Under the pieces are notes generated by a model. It was not told where the DNA came from. It did not search any database and worked only from the letters and a program-made list of their open reading frames with translations. This document shows, in pieces, positions 1-9,083 of a stretch of 44,269 nucleotides of DNA. The DNA comes from Methanofastidiosum sp. Its GTDB lineage: Archaea; Methanobacteriota_B; Thermococci; Methanofastidiosales; Methanofastidiosaceae. Where the stretch lies: assembly GCA_020854815.1 (NCBI GenBank), contig JAHKLW010000031.1:1-44269 (forward strand), given 5' to 3'. The position numbers and the translations under genes are program-made. Numbering within the stretch: the stretch's first letter is position 1; each line of letters opens with the position of its first letter.

Positions 1-140
1 AGCGATGGTTGGTAGAGTCCTGTTTTTCAGCTGTAAAGCGGGCTTATGGCGAAAGTGTAAATGCTAAGAGGTTTGACATGGCCAAGAAGGAGGCGATGTT
101 AAAGTTTATCCTTTATAGCGCTGTCCAAAATTCTTGCTAA
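1..140 (+). pseudogene. C-terminal fragment of a DDE transposase (cut by window edge)
   Basis: Reading from base 3, 45 codons run to a TAA at 138-140. The peptide begins RWLVESCFSAVKRAYGESV and continues with KKEAMLKFILYS. This R-x-VES-x-FS-x-x-KR-x-x-GE pattern followed by a hydrophobic helix is the usual C-terminus of IS4/IS5-like DDE transposases, with the Glu of VES as the likely third catalytic acid. The rest of the gene lies outside the window, so I cannot tell whether the element is intact. No clear terminal inverted repeat is seen downstream in 141-284. The family call is from motif memory only. Confidence 0.65.
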
Positions 141-250
141 GAAGGCAAGAACTATGAGAAAAATTTGAAGTGTAGGAAAAAATACGGTGAAAAAAATACC
201 CCCATTTCCACTGAACCACAATTATTCAGCCATGCAGATAAATACAAAAC

Positions 251-260
251 GTTTATAAAG
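251..260 (+). promoter_or_regulatory. TATA box of the secreted TPR protein gene
   Basis: The sequence GTTTATAAAG has its centre about 30 nt upstream of the ATG at 285. This spacing fits a leaderless or near-leaderless transcript. It argues against the longer reading frame that opens at 165, because the TATA box would then lie inside the coding region. Confidence 0.6.
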
Positions 261-284
261 AAATTTAATGCTTATTTATATAGT

Positions 285-1706
285 ATGAAGAAAGCAATAA
301 CTAGTTTCTTGTTGTTATTAATATTATTTTCTACTTTTGGGACTTATATCGGCGCACAAGAAGATACAAAAAGTTTAATTCCTGAAGTTGCACTAGATTA
401 TCCTACTGATGTAACCCCAAATCAAGAAATTAAAGTTAGTGTTAAAGTAAAAAACACAGTTCAAGATGTCATGTGGGATACACTTGCATATGTCGATGAA
501 GATTCAATGACTAAAGAAGCTAAATCTGCTTTTCAGATAATTGAAGGTAAAAAATTATTCCCGATCAGGATGGATCCGGACCAAGAAGAAACTGTTATCC
601 TTACAATAAAAATTACCCCCCAAGCTTTAGGTGGAGAATATTTACTTCCTATAGTAGTAGCTACAGGTATTGGAGGATGTAGGGAGGGATGTGAGCCATC
701 TCTATTAACAGTATTCTCCACTATTACGATTAAAAGAAATGATCCTTTGATTACACTAGAGTTTGATAAATATCAGATAGATATTGAACAGGGCGTTTGT
801 GAAGTTGAACTAGTAGTACCTTACTTACCAAATATTCCTTTTAGAATTACAAATATTAATAATACTGAATCTGCATATAATCTCCGGATGACTGTTGTCC
901 AGGACACCTCTATGGTTAGAGGAATTATTGATCCGCCAGTAAATCAAAGTGTACTTCAGCCTGGTGGGCAGATAACTGGATCTTTGTACATTCGAGCTTC
1001 ATATGAAGCGCCGATTGGGAATCAGGTAATAAGAGTAAGACTCACATACGCTGACAAATATGGTGCGGACTATGATATGTTCAGAGAGATTAGCGCAACT
1101 GTAAAGAACGTTGGTAAAAACCACTATGACCAAGGAAGACTATACTATGACGCATGTGACTATGAAAATGCAAAAATCTCGTTGAGTCAGGCTAGAGAAA
1201 TATATGAAGAGAATAACAACATATTGATTGTACAGGAAATTGATAAGTTAATAAAAAGAATGGATGCCAACGATAAGTTTATGCAAGGCCAGAATAGGTT
1301 CTTTGCAGGTGACTTAAAAAACGCCGTTACTTATTATTCTGAAGCAAAGACCCTTTATACCGAGATAAATGATTGCCAAGCAGTTCAATTATGTGATGAT
1401 GCTATGAGAGCTGCCAATAGGCCTCTTGGAGGAATTCTAGGTGGAGTATCCGGTTCTGGAGGGGAAAGTATAACTACATTTTCTATCCACACAATAATCG
1501 AAATTGTTCTAGCATTAATTGTCGCAATATTATTGATTATTCTAATAAGGGGAAAAGGTGGAAGCGGTGGTAGAAAACTCAATCTAAAAGGAAAAATTAC
1601 TAGACCTTCGCAACAACAAAATACTAGACCTTCTCAACAGCCAATATCAAGGCCCTCTGCAGAACAAATTAGACCTTTAAGAAAAGAACCTCTCGGCAAA
1701 TATTAA
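285..1706 (+). CDS. Secreted, membrane-anchored protein with TPR-like repeats
   Basis: The 473-aa product starts with a signal peptide ([19 protein letters not shown]). It has an extracytoplasmic region with beta-sandwich character resembling archaeal S-layer/CARDB-type domains, and two TPR-like helical repeats around residues 285-380 ([39 protein letters not shown]). One membrane helix spans about 401-421, and a basic tail carries three RPSQ/RPSA repeats. The frame is open from 165, but ATG 285 is preferred because it begins the signal peptide and sits 25-30 nt after a TATA box. The expected topology is N-terminal part outside and short Gln/Pro/Arg tail inside. The function is unknown; a cell-envelope or protein-interaction role is only inference. 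Confidence 0.7.
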   Translation: MKKAITSFLLLLILFSTFGTYIGAQEDTKSLIPEVALDYPTDVTPNQEIKVSVKVKNTVQDVMWDTLAYVDEDSMTKEAKSAFQIIEGKKLFPIRMDPDQEETVILTIKITPQALGGEYLLPIVVATGIGGCREGCEPSLLTVFSTITIKRNDPLITLEFDKYQIDIEQGVCEVELVVPYLPNIPFRITNINNTESAYNLRMTVVQDTSMVRGIIDPPVNQSVLQPGGQITGSLYIRASYEAPIGNQVIRVRLTYADKYGADYDMFREISATVKNVGKNHYDQGRLYYDACDYENAKISLSQAREIYEENNNILIVQEIDKLIKRMDANDKFMQGQNRFFAGDLKNAVTYYSEAKTLYTEINDCQAVQLCDDAMRAANRPLGGILGGVSGSGGESITTFSIHTIIEIVLALIVAILLIILIRGKGGSGGRKLNLKGKITRPSQQQNTRPSQQPISRPSAEQIRPLRKEPLGKY

Positions 1707-2572
1707 TATATTAATTTATTTAGAGGATATTCTATTATTCCTTCTGCTCCTGCAGTTTTTAATTTGGGGATTAATTCTCTAATTATTTTTTCATCCACGA
1801 TTATTTCAACAGCGACCCATCCATCAGAACTCAGATTAGAGATAGTTGGTTTTCTTAATGCGGGGAGAACGGATATTACTTCTTCAAGATTTACTTTTTG
1901 AACGTTCATTTTGACACCGACCATTGATTCTGCTGCCAATGCCCCTCTTAGTAGCAAGAAAAGATCTTCAGTTTTCTTTCTTTTCCAACTACTTCTCCAA
2001 GATTCTTTGTTACTTATCAAGACTGTTGTGGATTCTAAAAGAGTATCTAAAATCTTAAGATTATGTGCTTTGAGTGATGAGCCAGTTTCAGTGAGCTCCA
2101 CTATTGCGTCTGCAAGTTCTGGAACTTTTACTTCTGTTGCCCCCCACGAAAATTCTACTGACGCATCAATTCCTTTCTCATTTAGGTATTTCTTTGTTAT
2201 ATTTACTACTTCTGTTGCAATTCTCTTTCCGTTTAGATCTTGAAGCTTCTTTATTTTTGAAGATTCGGAAACAGCTAAAACCCATTTTACCGGTTTTAAT
2301 CCTTGTTTAGCATAGACAAGTTTTCCTACATTCACTACATCTGCATCATTTTCAATTACCCAGTCCATTCCAGTCAACCCGATGTCTATTATTCCCTTCT
2401 CGACATATCTTGGTATTTCCTGTGCCCTAATCAATAAGCATTCCATATTTGTATCATCGATGGATGGTTTATAAGATCTTGAAGAAATATTAATTGAATA
2501 TCCTGCTTTTTTAAACATGTTTAGAGTAGATTCCTGTAGGCTACCTTTTGGTAATCCGATTTTAAGTATCAT
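1703..2572 (-). CDS. hisG: ATP phosphoribosyltransferase (long form)
   Basis: HisG condenses ATP and PRPP to phosphoribosyl-ATP, the first step of histidine synthesis. The 289-aa protein starts [13 protein letters not shown], carries the PRPP-binding signature around [15 protein letters not shown] and ends with a HisG_C domain ([20 protein letters not shown]...[10 protein letters not shown]), which in long-form enzymes mediates histidine feedback. The frame is open upstream to 2608 with a TTG, but ATG 2572 begins the conserved fold and an A-rich GTGACT lies just upstream. The last bases overlap the convergent gene ending at 1706 by 4 nt. No other his gene is in the window, so histidine genes are probably dispersed. 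Confidence 0.93.
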   Translation of the reverse strand: MILKIGLPKGSLQESTLNMFKKAGYSINISSRSYKPSIDDTNMECLLIRAQEIPRYVEKGIIDIGLTGMDWVIENDADVVNVGKLVYAKQGLKPVKWVLAVSESSKIKKLQDLNGKRIATEVVNITKKYLNEKGIDASVEFSWGATEVKVPELADAIVELTETGSSLKAHNLKILDTLLESTTVLISNKESWRSSWKRKKTEDLFLLLRGALAAESMVGVKMNVQKVNLEEVISVLPALRKPTISNLSSDGWVAVEIIVDEKIIRELIPKLKTAGAEGIIEYPLNKLIY

Positions 2573-2698
2573 TTTAGTCACTTTTTTAATTATAGAACTC
2601 CTCTTCAAAAACTCCTTATATATTTTATGTAGTAAATCCTAGATTATGTTTGATTTTATTTACAAAAGAGATAAATAAAAAGAGATTTTACTATTAAT

Positions 2699-3238
2699 AT
2701 GGAATATGAAAAGCTTGTGGAAGGAGATACGGCAATTAATTTCTGTTTAAAAGATAAAAATAAGAATACTGTTTGTCTTGATGAGTTTAAGACTAAATGG
2801 AGGGTAATTTTCTTTTTTGATAAAAGTAGCCTTGAATCTTCTAATTCCGAGATTTTGTATTATTCAAAAACTAAAAATGATTTTAATAATTTAAATACAG
2901 AATTAATTGGAATAGGTCCTGTTTCAGAAAAAGAAATTAGTCAATTCTGCTCTGAACACCACATCCAGATTATATTGCTAAGTGACCTGGATTACAAGGT
3001 GTCAGAAGAATACGGAGTAATCTTTTTTGATAAAAATGAAGAGAAAAAAATTCTTCCTATGACATTTCTAATTGACAAAAATGATTGTTTATTACAAGTG
3101 TGGAACAGAGAAAAGATGTATTATAGATATTCTGGTTATGGTGGTAACGCCATAGATCTTTGGGAAAAAGGTAAAATGTGGGCACATATATCTCTAGTGA
3201 CTGATTTTATTAAATTATTGGATAAAAAGACAAAATAG
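2699..3238 (+). CDS. Peroxiredoxin-fold protein without the peroxidatic cysteine
   Basis: The 179-aa protein has the AhpC/TSA layout: GDTAINFCLKDKNKNTVCLDEF, then the WRVIFFF strand, then LSDLDYKVSEEYGV and a late MTFLIDKN strand. In BCP-type peroxiredoxins the FYP-K-x-x-TPGCT loop carries the reactive Cys. Here the loop reads FFFDKSSLESSNSE, so Ser48 occupies that position and the preceding Thr is Leu. Only Cys6-region and later non-equivalent Cys residues remain (C16, C26, C84 by rough count). Classical peroxidase activity is therefore unlikely. It may act as a redox or ligand-binding scaffold, or be a decaying gene. The ATG lies about 25-30 nt after an AT-rich TATA-like stretch. It is monocistronic and convergent with the IMPase operon. 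Confidence 0.65.
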   Translation: MEYEKLVEGDTAINFCLKDKNKNTVCLDEFKTKWRVIFFFDKSSLESSNSEILYYSKTKNDFNNLNTELIGIGPVSEKEISQFCSEHHIQIILLSDLDYKVSEEYGVIFFDKNEEKKILPMTFLIDKNDCLLQVWNREKMYYRYSGYGGNAIDLWEKGKMWAHISLVTDFIKLLDKKTK

Positions 3239-3240
3239 TC

Positions 3241-4005
3241 TCATGACAATTTGATTTTTTCTAATATTTTCTCATTTAGTAGATTATTAGAAACTATTAT
3301 CCCTTGAGAAGATTTAGAAATTCTTTTCCCAGAAAAATCAATTGCATTTCCTCCTGCTTCTTCACATATCAATGCACCAGCTATTCCATCATAATAGTTG
3401 ATTTTATTTTTTATAAAAATATCATATCTTCCTTCTGCAACAAATGCTAGATTGAGAGAAGTTGATTGAGTTAAACGAATCCCCAAAACGTCTTTAGACA
3501 AGGATAGAAGCATATTGAAGAATTCATCATGGAACGCTCTATCTTTTGTTAAATCAGTGACTATAATGGACTCTTTAAGACTGCTATTCTTAGAAATATA
3601 TAGTCTTTTATCGTTGAGATAAGCACCTTTTCCCTTTTCCGCATAATAGAAATCTTCAGTTATTGGATTATAAATTACAGAAACTATAGGGATATCTTTT
3701 TTTAGTAAGGCTATCGAAACGGAGAATAAAGGAACACATCTAGAAAAATTGATTGTGCCGTCAAGTGCATCAACTAACCATTTGTATTCAGAATCTTCAT
3801 TTCCTGAATATCCACATTCTTCACATATAAATGAGTGGTTTGGAAATTTTTGTTTAATTATCTCCATGACTTTTCTTTCAGATTCATAATCAGCATCAGT
3901 TACTAGGTCATTCACTCCTTTTTTATATATCCTACAATCACTTCTGTAATATTTTTTGAGAATTTCCCCCGATTCTTTTGCGGCCTTGAAAGCAGTTTGT
4001 ATCAT
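3241..4005 (-). CDS. Inositol-monophosphatase / FBPase family phosphatase
   Basis: Mg-dependent sugar or inositol phosphatase of 254 aa. Metal-site elements are present: E62/E63 in CEECGYSG, D79 and D82 in VDALDGTINF, and D206 in YYDGIAGALICEEAGG. Two consensus positions deviate: the Pro of DPLDGT is Ala80 and the Trp of the C-terminal WD motif is Tyr. Archaeal members often hydrolyse both inositol-1-phosphate and fructose-1,6-bisphosphate; which substrate applies here cannot be told. It is the last gene of the purB-arcS-yjbQ-IMPase operon, 3 nt after the yjbQ-type gene. Confidence 0.88.
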   Translation of the reverse strand: MIQTAFKAAKESGEILKKYYRSDCRIYKKGVNDLVTDADYESERKVMEIIKQKFPNHSFICEECGYSGNEDSEYKWLVDALDGTINFSRCVPLFSVSIALLKKDIPIVSVIYNPITEDFYYAEKGKGAYLNDKRLYISKNSSLKESIIVTDLTKDRAFHDEFFNMLLSLSKDVLGIRLTQSTSLNLAFVAEGRYDIFIKNKINYYDGIAGALICEEAGGNAIDFSGKRISKSSQGIIVSNNLLNEKILEKIKLS

Positions 4006-4008
4006 AAA

Positions 4009-4407
4009 TCAGCCTTTAATTAATTTTATGTATATATTTCTTGATCTAGGGCCGTCGAATTCCATAAAGAAGATTCCTTGCCATGATCCAAGAACAAGCT
4101 TTTCATCTTCGATGATGACGGTTTTCGATGGGCCAATTATAGAACTTTTTATATGTGCGTCCGAGTTTCCTTCAAGGTGCAGGTAATCTTTTTTGTGTGG
4201 TGCTAATTTTGAGAGAAAGTTGTTTATGTCTTCTATCACTGAAGGGTCATAGCTTTCATTAATCATAATCCCAGAAGTAGTATGTGGCGAGTAAATTACA
4301 CATAATCCAGAATAAAAATTTGATTTAGAAATAAGCTCTTTTATTTCTTTTGTTATTTCTATTGTTTCTATTCTCTTATTTGTTTTTAAGTTTAGTATAT
4401 GGTTCAA
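4009..4407 (-). CDS. YjbQ/UPF0047 family protein
   Basis: This 132-aa protein carries the whole UPF0047 signature: SPHTTSGIMINE (family form TPHTTAAITINE), then EGNSDAHIKSSIIG, then LGSWQGIFFMEFDGPR. The conserved His and Asp residues are thought to form a metal or phosphate site. Members have been linked to weak thiamine-phosphate synthase activity in genetic rescue assays, but the physiological role is unsettled. The start is TTG, preceded by GAGAGGATAGA, and lies one base after the arcS stop, so translational coupling is likely. Confidence 0.88.
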   Translation of the reverse strand: MNHILNLKTNKRIETIEITKEIKELISKSNFYSGLCVIYSPHTTSGIMINESYDPSVIEDINNFLSKLAPHKKDYLHLEGNSDAHIKSSIIGPSKTVIIEDEKLVLGSWQGIFFMEFDGPRSRNIYIKLIKG

Positions 4408-4408
4408 T

Positions 4409-5998
4409 CTATCCTCTCATTCTAATTTTAACAACTTTTCCCCTAGAAAGTTTTTTCATTATTTCTCCTGAAACTACTGCTTCTCCCACTCCAACGCATT
4501 TATTATTCTTCTGAACTATTACATCATCTCCAGACCTAATATTTTCAGAATTACTAATTATACCTTTCGAAAATATATCTCCTCTTAAATCAAAATCAAT
4601 GTTTACCCACAAAGAGTCTTTTATTAGTTCACCGCCAATAACATTTACTTTAATTTTATTTTGGAATGTACCTATGATTTTTTTATTGGAGAGAAAATCT
4701 GTTTTTTTTCTTCTTTCTTGATAATCTAAAGGTAAATCAAATTCTTTTTTGAATTGAAATGAAAACATTTTTTTTGCTTTAGTTTTATTTTCATTAACAG
4801 GCTCTTTATCCCAATAAATTCTATTATTCTCAAGGATATTTTTTAATGTTTCAAGAGATCCATAGGTATATAATATTTCAAAAGGAAGTTTTCCAAGAGC
4901 TTGTAAGTAAGGGCTATTTTCCGCAAAATGTGCAATAATAATTGGATTATCACATTTTTCTAGTAATGGAGATAGTAATCCAGAAAGAGAATCCAATTCT
5001 TCTTGACTCCAGTGTCCAGTAACAGGTATATCATAGTCTGCATAATCCTCAAGTTCTCTAGGAACTACGCCTAAGGGCGATGTAAGAATCAACTGGGACA
5101 AATTAGGGTATTTATCTTTTAGAATATCTCTTAGAAAAGAGATAATTTTTAGATGTGACTTAGATGCTCGATAGGGTTTTTTGGCACTACAAGGAAGTAA
5201 CAAAATTAAATTTGTAGAAGGCGCATAATACTTTTCTATTTCTTTTCTCCATCTAACCACTTGAGGCCTATCCAAAGAAATGTCATCTATGTAATAAGAC
5301 CTCTTAAATTCTCTCCTTAAATGAATCTCAAAAGAGTTGTAAAACTCTTTGTAAAGAATTCTCAGTAGTCTCCTCGAATCAACAGATCCGTTTGAATACA
5401 TTTCTACTAACTCTGGCGAAGGATTTGAAAGATATTCATCAAAAAATCTTTCATTATTTTCGCCATATGGAAATAAATCAAATCCTATGAAGAGAAATAT
5501 TGGAATTTCATAATTATATGAATCAATGAAAAACATGGAAGAAGGATATTTATCTTTTAGTCTGAAGTAGAAGTCAAGAAGGATTCTTTCTTCAGGTATT
5601 CTTCTGAAAAAATAAATAGATTTTTCAGGAATCGAATCAAGAAGCTCTTGATTCAATTCTCTATATTTAGTAAGATAAATTGGAAGACAGTCTCCTTTTT
5701 CCTGTTTAAGTATATTGATATTTATACTTGACAATTTTTTTGCATCTTTTATTGGCAAATCAAAAGGGATTTGGATCAGCGGAACTGTAGAGAGATCATA
5801 ATTATCTCTTGTATATGTTTCAGAGACAAGATATGAAACAGGTTTTTCAATAGTCATCTCACCAAATTTGAAATAGTCCTTATAATTTTGAAGAAGGCAA
5901 GGAGTATTTTCTATTTTTCTATCTAGACTTACTTTGCCTAACCTATGCCCATCTTCATAGAGAATCTCAAAAGAAAAATTATTTTCCAATGACATCAT
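4409..5998 (-). CDS. arcS: Archaeosine synthase (TgtA2-type)
   Basis: ArcS acts on preQ0 at position 15 of archaeal tRNA after TGT has inserted it, giving archaeosine (G+). The 529-aa protein has a degenerate TGT-like N-terminal region, the diagnostic PC-x3-KPY-x2-S-x2-H motif at residues 269-282 (PCSAKKPYRASKSH), the following TSPLGVVPRELE segment, and a C-terminal PUA domain from about 450 to 529 that should bind the tRNA. It starts ATG ATG within the last 20 nt of purB, so the two are probably translationally coupled. The tgtA gene is not in this window. Confidence 0.9.
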   Translation of the reverse strand: MMSLENNFSFEILYEDGHRLGKVSLDRKIENTPCLLQNYKDYFKFGEMTIEKPVSYLVSETYTRDNYDLSTVPLIQIPFDLPIKDAKKLSSININILKQEKGDCLPIYLTKYRELNQELLDSIPEKSIYFFRRIPEERILLDFYFRLKDKYPSSMFFIDSYNYEIPIFLFIGFDLFPYGENNERFFDEYLSNPSPELVEMYSNGSVDSRRLLRILYKEFYNSFEIHLRREFKRSYYIDDISLDRPQVVRWRKEIEKYYAPSTNLILLLPCSAKKPYRASKSHLKIISFLRDILKDKYPNLSQLILTSPLGVVPRELEDYADYDIPVTGHWSQEELDSLSGLLSPLLEKCDNPIIIAHFAENSPYLQALGKLPFEILYTYGSLETLKNILENNRIYWDKEPVNENKTKAKKMFSFQFKKEFDLPLDYQERRKKTDFLSNKKIIGTFQNKIKVNVIGGELIKDSLWVNIDFDLRGDIFSKGIISNSENIRSGDDVIVQKNNKCVGVGEAVVSGEIMKKLSRGKVVKIRMRG

Positions 5999-7286
5999 CC
6001 ACTATCTCTTTGGCATACCCAATATACTTCTCAGGATTCAAAGCATTATTAATCTCAGATTCCGATAATAGTTTAGTTATCTTGCTATCCTTCTTCACAT
6101 TATCAATGAATTTCCCTTCTTTCATCGAAACTACTCTCATAGTTTCATGCGCATCTTGCCGGCCCATGCCTTTCTCAACAAGTTTTAGCATTAAAACTTC
6201 AGCCAAATTCGAATACCCAGTGAGTTCTAGATTCTTTTTTACATTTGACTCATAAAATGCTAGATTAGATAATACTTTAATGGTTCCTTTAAGCATCTCG
6301 TCTACAAGTATAAATGATTCTGGATGTATGACCCTCTCACAAGAAGAATTTGTGAGATCTCTTTCGTGCCATAAAAGATTATTAAGAAGTGCGGGGAATA
6401 CATTAGAGTATAATACTCTTGCAAGCCCACATATCTTTTCACATGTTACTGGATTCTTTTTGTTGGGCATTGTTGAAGATCCAACTTGCTTTTTGCCAAA
6501 TCCTTCTGCGATTTCCATTATTTCTGTTCTTTGAAGATTTCTTATTTCTAAAGCGAATTTATCTAAAGTTGAAGCTAAAGAAGCAAGAGCAAACATCACA
6601 TCTGCATAGGTATCCCTTGATACAACTTGATTTGATATCTTAGCCATTTTAATACCAAGGATGAGTCCAACTTTTTTTTGTAATTCAGGGCCGTCTTTGT
6701 ACGAAGCCATAGTTCCAACTGCACCAGAGATCTTCCCACAAACATTGCTATACGAAAATTCAAGCCTGTCTCTAGCCCTTCTTATTTCATCTAAAAAGAT
6801 AGCAAACTTCATTCCATATGTAGTTGGTATGGCGTGCTGTCCATGAGTTCTACCTACACAAACTGTATTGCGATATTTTTTGGATAGTTCCGTGAGTATT
6901 TCTTCAAGTTTATTTAAATCGGAGAAAATAATCTTAAAAGCTTCAACAAATTGAAGGGCAGTTGCAGAGTCATTAATATCATTCGAAGTTGCCCCCAGGT
7001 GCACATATTTGCCATACTCGCCACATTGCTCAGATAGTGAGAGGACTAATGCCATTATATCATGATTTATTTCTTCTTCTATCTCTTTCATTCTTTCAAG
7101 GGAAACATAGCTTGTATTAGCTTTTTTGAAAATCTCTTCACCAGCTTCTTTTGGTATATGGCCCAATTCTGAATGAGCTTTTGCTATCGCACCTTCAACT
7201 AGAAGCATCTTATTTAATCTCTCTTCTTCATCAAATATTTTTCTCATCTCAGGAGACCCGTATCTATTATCAATTGGATGAATCAT
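5979..7286 (-). CDS. purB: Adenylosuccinate lyase
   Basis: PurB cleaves SAICAR to AICAR and adenylosuccinate to AMP in purine synthesis. The 435-aa protein shows the fumarase/aspartase superfamily signatures: LGATSNDINDSA near 98-109, VGRTHGQHAIPTTYG near 144-158, and GSSTMPNKKNPVTCE from 269, which contains the catalytic Ser loop. The start MIHPIDNRYGSPEM is typical for archaeal PurB. It is the first gene of the four-gene minus-strand operon and overlaps arcS by 20 nt. The upstream region 7287-7398 is shared with the divergent SemiSWEET gene. Confidence 0.95.
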   Translation of the reverse strand: MIHPIDNRYGSPEMRKIFDEEERLNKMLLVEGAIAKAHSELGHIPKEAGEEIFKKANTSYVSLERMKEIEEEINHDIMALVLSLSEQCGEYGKYVHLGATSNDINDSATALQFVEAFKIIFSDLNKLEEILTELSKKYRNTVCVGRTHGQHAIPTTYGMKFAIFLDEIRRARDRLEFSYSNVCGKISGAVGTMASYKDGPELQKKVGLILGIKMAKISNQVVSRDTYADVMFALASLASTLDKFALEIRNLQRTEIMEIAEGFGKKQVGSSTMPNKKNPVTCEKICGLARVLYSNVFPALLNNLLWHERDLTNSSCERVIHPESFILVDEMLKGTIKVLSNLAFYESNVKKNLELTGYSNLAEVLMLKLVEKGMGRQDAHETMRVVSMKEGKFIDNVKKDSKITKLLSESEINNALNPEKYIGYAKEIVDDVIGK

Positions 7287-7398
7287 TAAGACACCATAGT
7301 CTATTCTTCTAATTAAAGTTTATTAAGTTTTTTGACATATTGGTTTGAAGGTAAGAAGATACCGAAAGATATTTGATTCAAAGATAATTCTATATCTT

Positions 7399-7653
7399 AT
7401 GGATAATCTTACTGTTATAGGGCTGGCTGCAGCTTTTCTTACAACTGTCTCGTCATTGCCACAGGTCATTAAAACTATTAAGTTAAAGGAAACAAAAGAT
7501 ATCTCTTTTTGGATGTGGTCTTTTTTATCAGGAGGAATATTTTTGTGGTTAGTATATGGGATATTCAAAAACGACCTTCCAATTATCTTGGCAAACGGAA
7601 TATCTTTAATTTTTGTATTAATTGTATTGGGATTGAAAATAAAGTATAAGTAG
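7399..7653 (+). CDS. SemiSWEET / PQ-loop small membrane transporter
   Basis: The 84-aa protein has three predicted membrane helices and the PQ-loop motif LTTVSSLPQVIKTIKLKETKDIS (written here in part; PQ at residues 21-22), followed by FWMWSFLSGGIFLWLVYG. SemiSWEETs of this size dimerise to form a sugar uniporter. ATG 7399 is chosen over the upstream frame opening (7345), because it gives the family's usual length and begins directly at the first helix. The substrate cannot be read from sequence. It is convergent with, and 1 nt from, the next minus-strand gene. Confidence 0.85.
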   Translation: MDNLTVIGLAAAFLTTVSSLPQVIKTIKLKETKDISFWMWSFLSGGIFLWLVYGIFKNDLPIILANGISLIFVLIVLGLKIKYK

Positions 7654-7654
7654 A

Positions 7655-8422
7655 TTAATTTTTTGCAAGAGATTCTTTTATCATTTCTTTTAATTCTGTC
7701 TTTTCATCAATTATTTTCCAGCCTTCGCCTAAATAAATTACGTTAACTAAGTTTTTTAAGAACGAAAGATTTGATTTGGGTTCGTTAAGATCGTATTTAG
7801 ATACTAAATTTAGTATTTTTTCTAAAAAGGAAAAAGTAACTGGAAAATCTTCTTCAAGTATTTCCACGTAATCATTTTTTATTTCGTTAGAACAGTTCAA
7901 AATATCGTCGGCAAATAAAAGTGCAAACTCTGCCCATCGATCACCTAAGATTATCTCAGGACCTCTAGTTAGATTATTTAGATTGGATTTTGCTCTTGTA
8001 TCAATCATTTTTTGCGGATTATGGCCTAACTCTCTCTGAAGTTTATAAAGGGGAGTATGTTGAGCAAGGGAGTTCATATTAATATCAATGCCAGTTTGTC
8101 TATTATATTTATTGACCAATCCTTTGAATCCTTTAATCATCAAAATCCAATGACCTATTTCATGTGTTATCAATAATGGATCAAACGATTTTATATTTTC
8201 AAGCCATATTGGTAAAACAATTTTTCCGTCAAACACACCTGGATATGCACTATTAAGTTCTCCAGGTATATGTTTCAATTCAGGATTATCCTTTCGATCT
8301 CCTATCATTACTTCAATGTTATAACCAAGTATTTCTTCAGATAATTTTCTCCATAAATCTAGAGTTTTTATAGTTGGCACATCTGCCATTTTTCTTATAT
8401 AACTTTCAGGAAAGGGCTTCAT
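7655..8422 (-). CDS. Zincin-like protein with HEIGH motif, unknown family
   Basis: I do not recognise the family. The 255-aa protein has one HExxH motif (HEIGH at 87-91, in LLITHEIGHWILMIKG), which suggests a zinc metallopeptidase fold. A possible third ligand is in the following helical region (NSLAQHTPLY or RWAEFALLFADD), but this is a guess. There is no signal peptide or membrane helix, so it is expected to be cytoplasmic. The start is supported by a good Shine-Dalgarno sequence, GGTGAT, spaced 4 nt from the ATG. Confidence 0.6.
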   Translation of the reverse strand: MKPFPESYIRKMADVPTIKTLDLWRKLSEEILGYNIEVMIGDRKDNPELKHIPGELNSAYPGVFDGKIVLPIWLENIKSFDPLLITHEIGHWILMIKGFKGLVNKYNRQTGIDINMNSLAQHTPLYKLQRELGHNPQKMIDTRAKSNLNNLTRGPEIILGDRWAEFALLFADDILNCSNEIKNDYVEILEEDFPVTFSFLEKILNLVSKYDLNEPKSNLSFLKNLVNVIYLGEGWKIIDEKTELKEMIKESLAKN

Positions 8423-8446
8423 TTAATCACCAAAAGCTTACTAATA

Positions 8447-9067
8447 TTAATCATTATCGTGTCCTTTTATAATTTCAATTCCTTCTTTTATGAGAAATAT
8501 AAAAATTAATATGCCTACAAGTGGATCGGCCTGCCAGAATCCGAACATATAATTCAATGTTAATCCGAAAAAAAGAGGTAAGGACAAGAAAGCACATGCA
8601 AGAGTTTCTTTTGAGTCTGCAATAAGAGCTTTGCTTCCGATCTTCTTGCCAATTTTATTTTTTTGAGAATACAACAATGGCATTATTAATAGCGATGCCA
8701 GTGCAATAATTATTCCTACCAATGAAGGATTTGGTTTTTCTACAAAGATTAATTTTCTGATTGATTCTATTAAGACGTAAAAACCTAGAATAAAAAAAGT
8801 AAATCCCACTAGCTTAGTTGCTTTTTTTTCTATGTCGAATTCTTCCTCCTCGCCTACAAAACCATGTTTATTTAATCTCCAAATTAATATAATTCCAGAC
8901 AATGACTCAACTATACTGTCAAGCCCAAATCCTACTAAAGCAATGCTATTCGAAAGACTCCCAAAGATTATTGAAAAAAATGCTTCTATTATGTTATATA
9001 TAACTGTAAAATATTCAAGAGACAATCCTTTCCTATACAAATCATCCATGATTTCTTTCATTTTCAA
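8447..9067 (-). CDS. Short CDF-type cation transporter (membrane domain only)
   Basis: The 206-aa protein has about six hydrophobic segments and the CDF-like motifs SNSIALVGFGLDSIVESLSG in the second and ADSKETLACAF in the fifth. Compared with canonical CDF proteins, the first metal-site His is replaced (GFGLDS) and the second site reads DSKE rather than HxxxD. There is no C-terminal cytoplasmic domain. It therefore belongs to the short cation-transporter branch of the superfamily. A metal substrate is probable but undetermined. A second, full-length CDF gene lies nearby at 9885. Confidence 0.75.
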   Translation of the reverse strand: MKMKEIMDDLYRKGLSLEYFTVIYNIIEAFFSIIFGSLSNSIALVGFGLDSIVESLSGIILIWRLNKHGFVGEEEEFDIEKKATKLVGFTFFILGFYVLIESIRKLIFVEKPNPSLVGIIIALASLLIMPLLYSQKNKIGKKIGSKALIADSKETLACAFLSLPLFFGLTLNYMFGFWQADPLVGILIFIFLIKEGIEIIKGHDND

Positions 9068-9083
9068 ATCAATATAAAACTAT

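Noticed and set aside
165-284. N-terminal extension of the secreted TPR protein to base 165
   Set aside because: The extension would precede a perfect signal peptide and contain the TATA box. ATG 285 is the better start.
7323-7568. Minus-strand 81-codon frame across the SemiSWEET gene
   Set aside because: It lies opposite a well-supported membrane protein and resembles no family.
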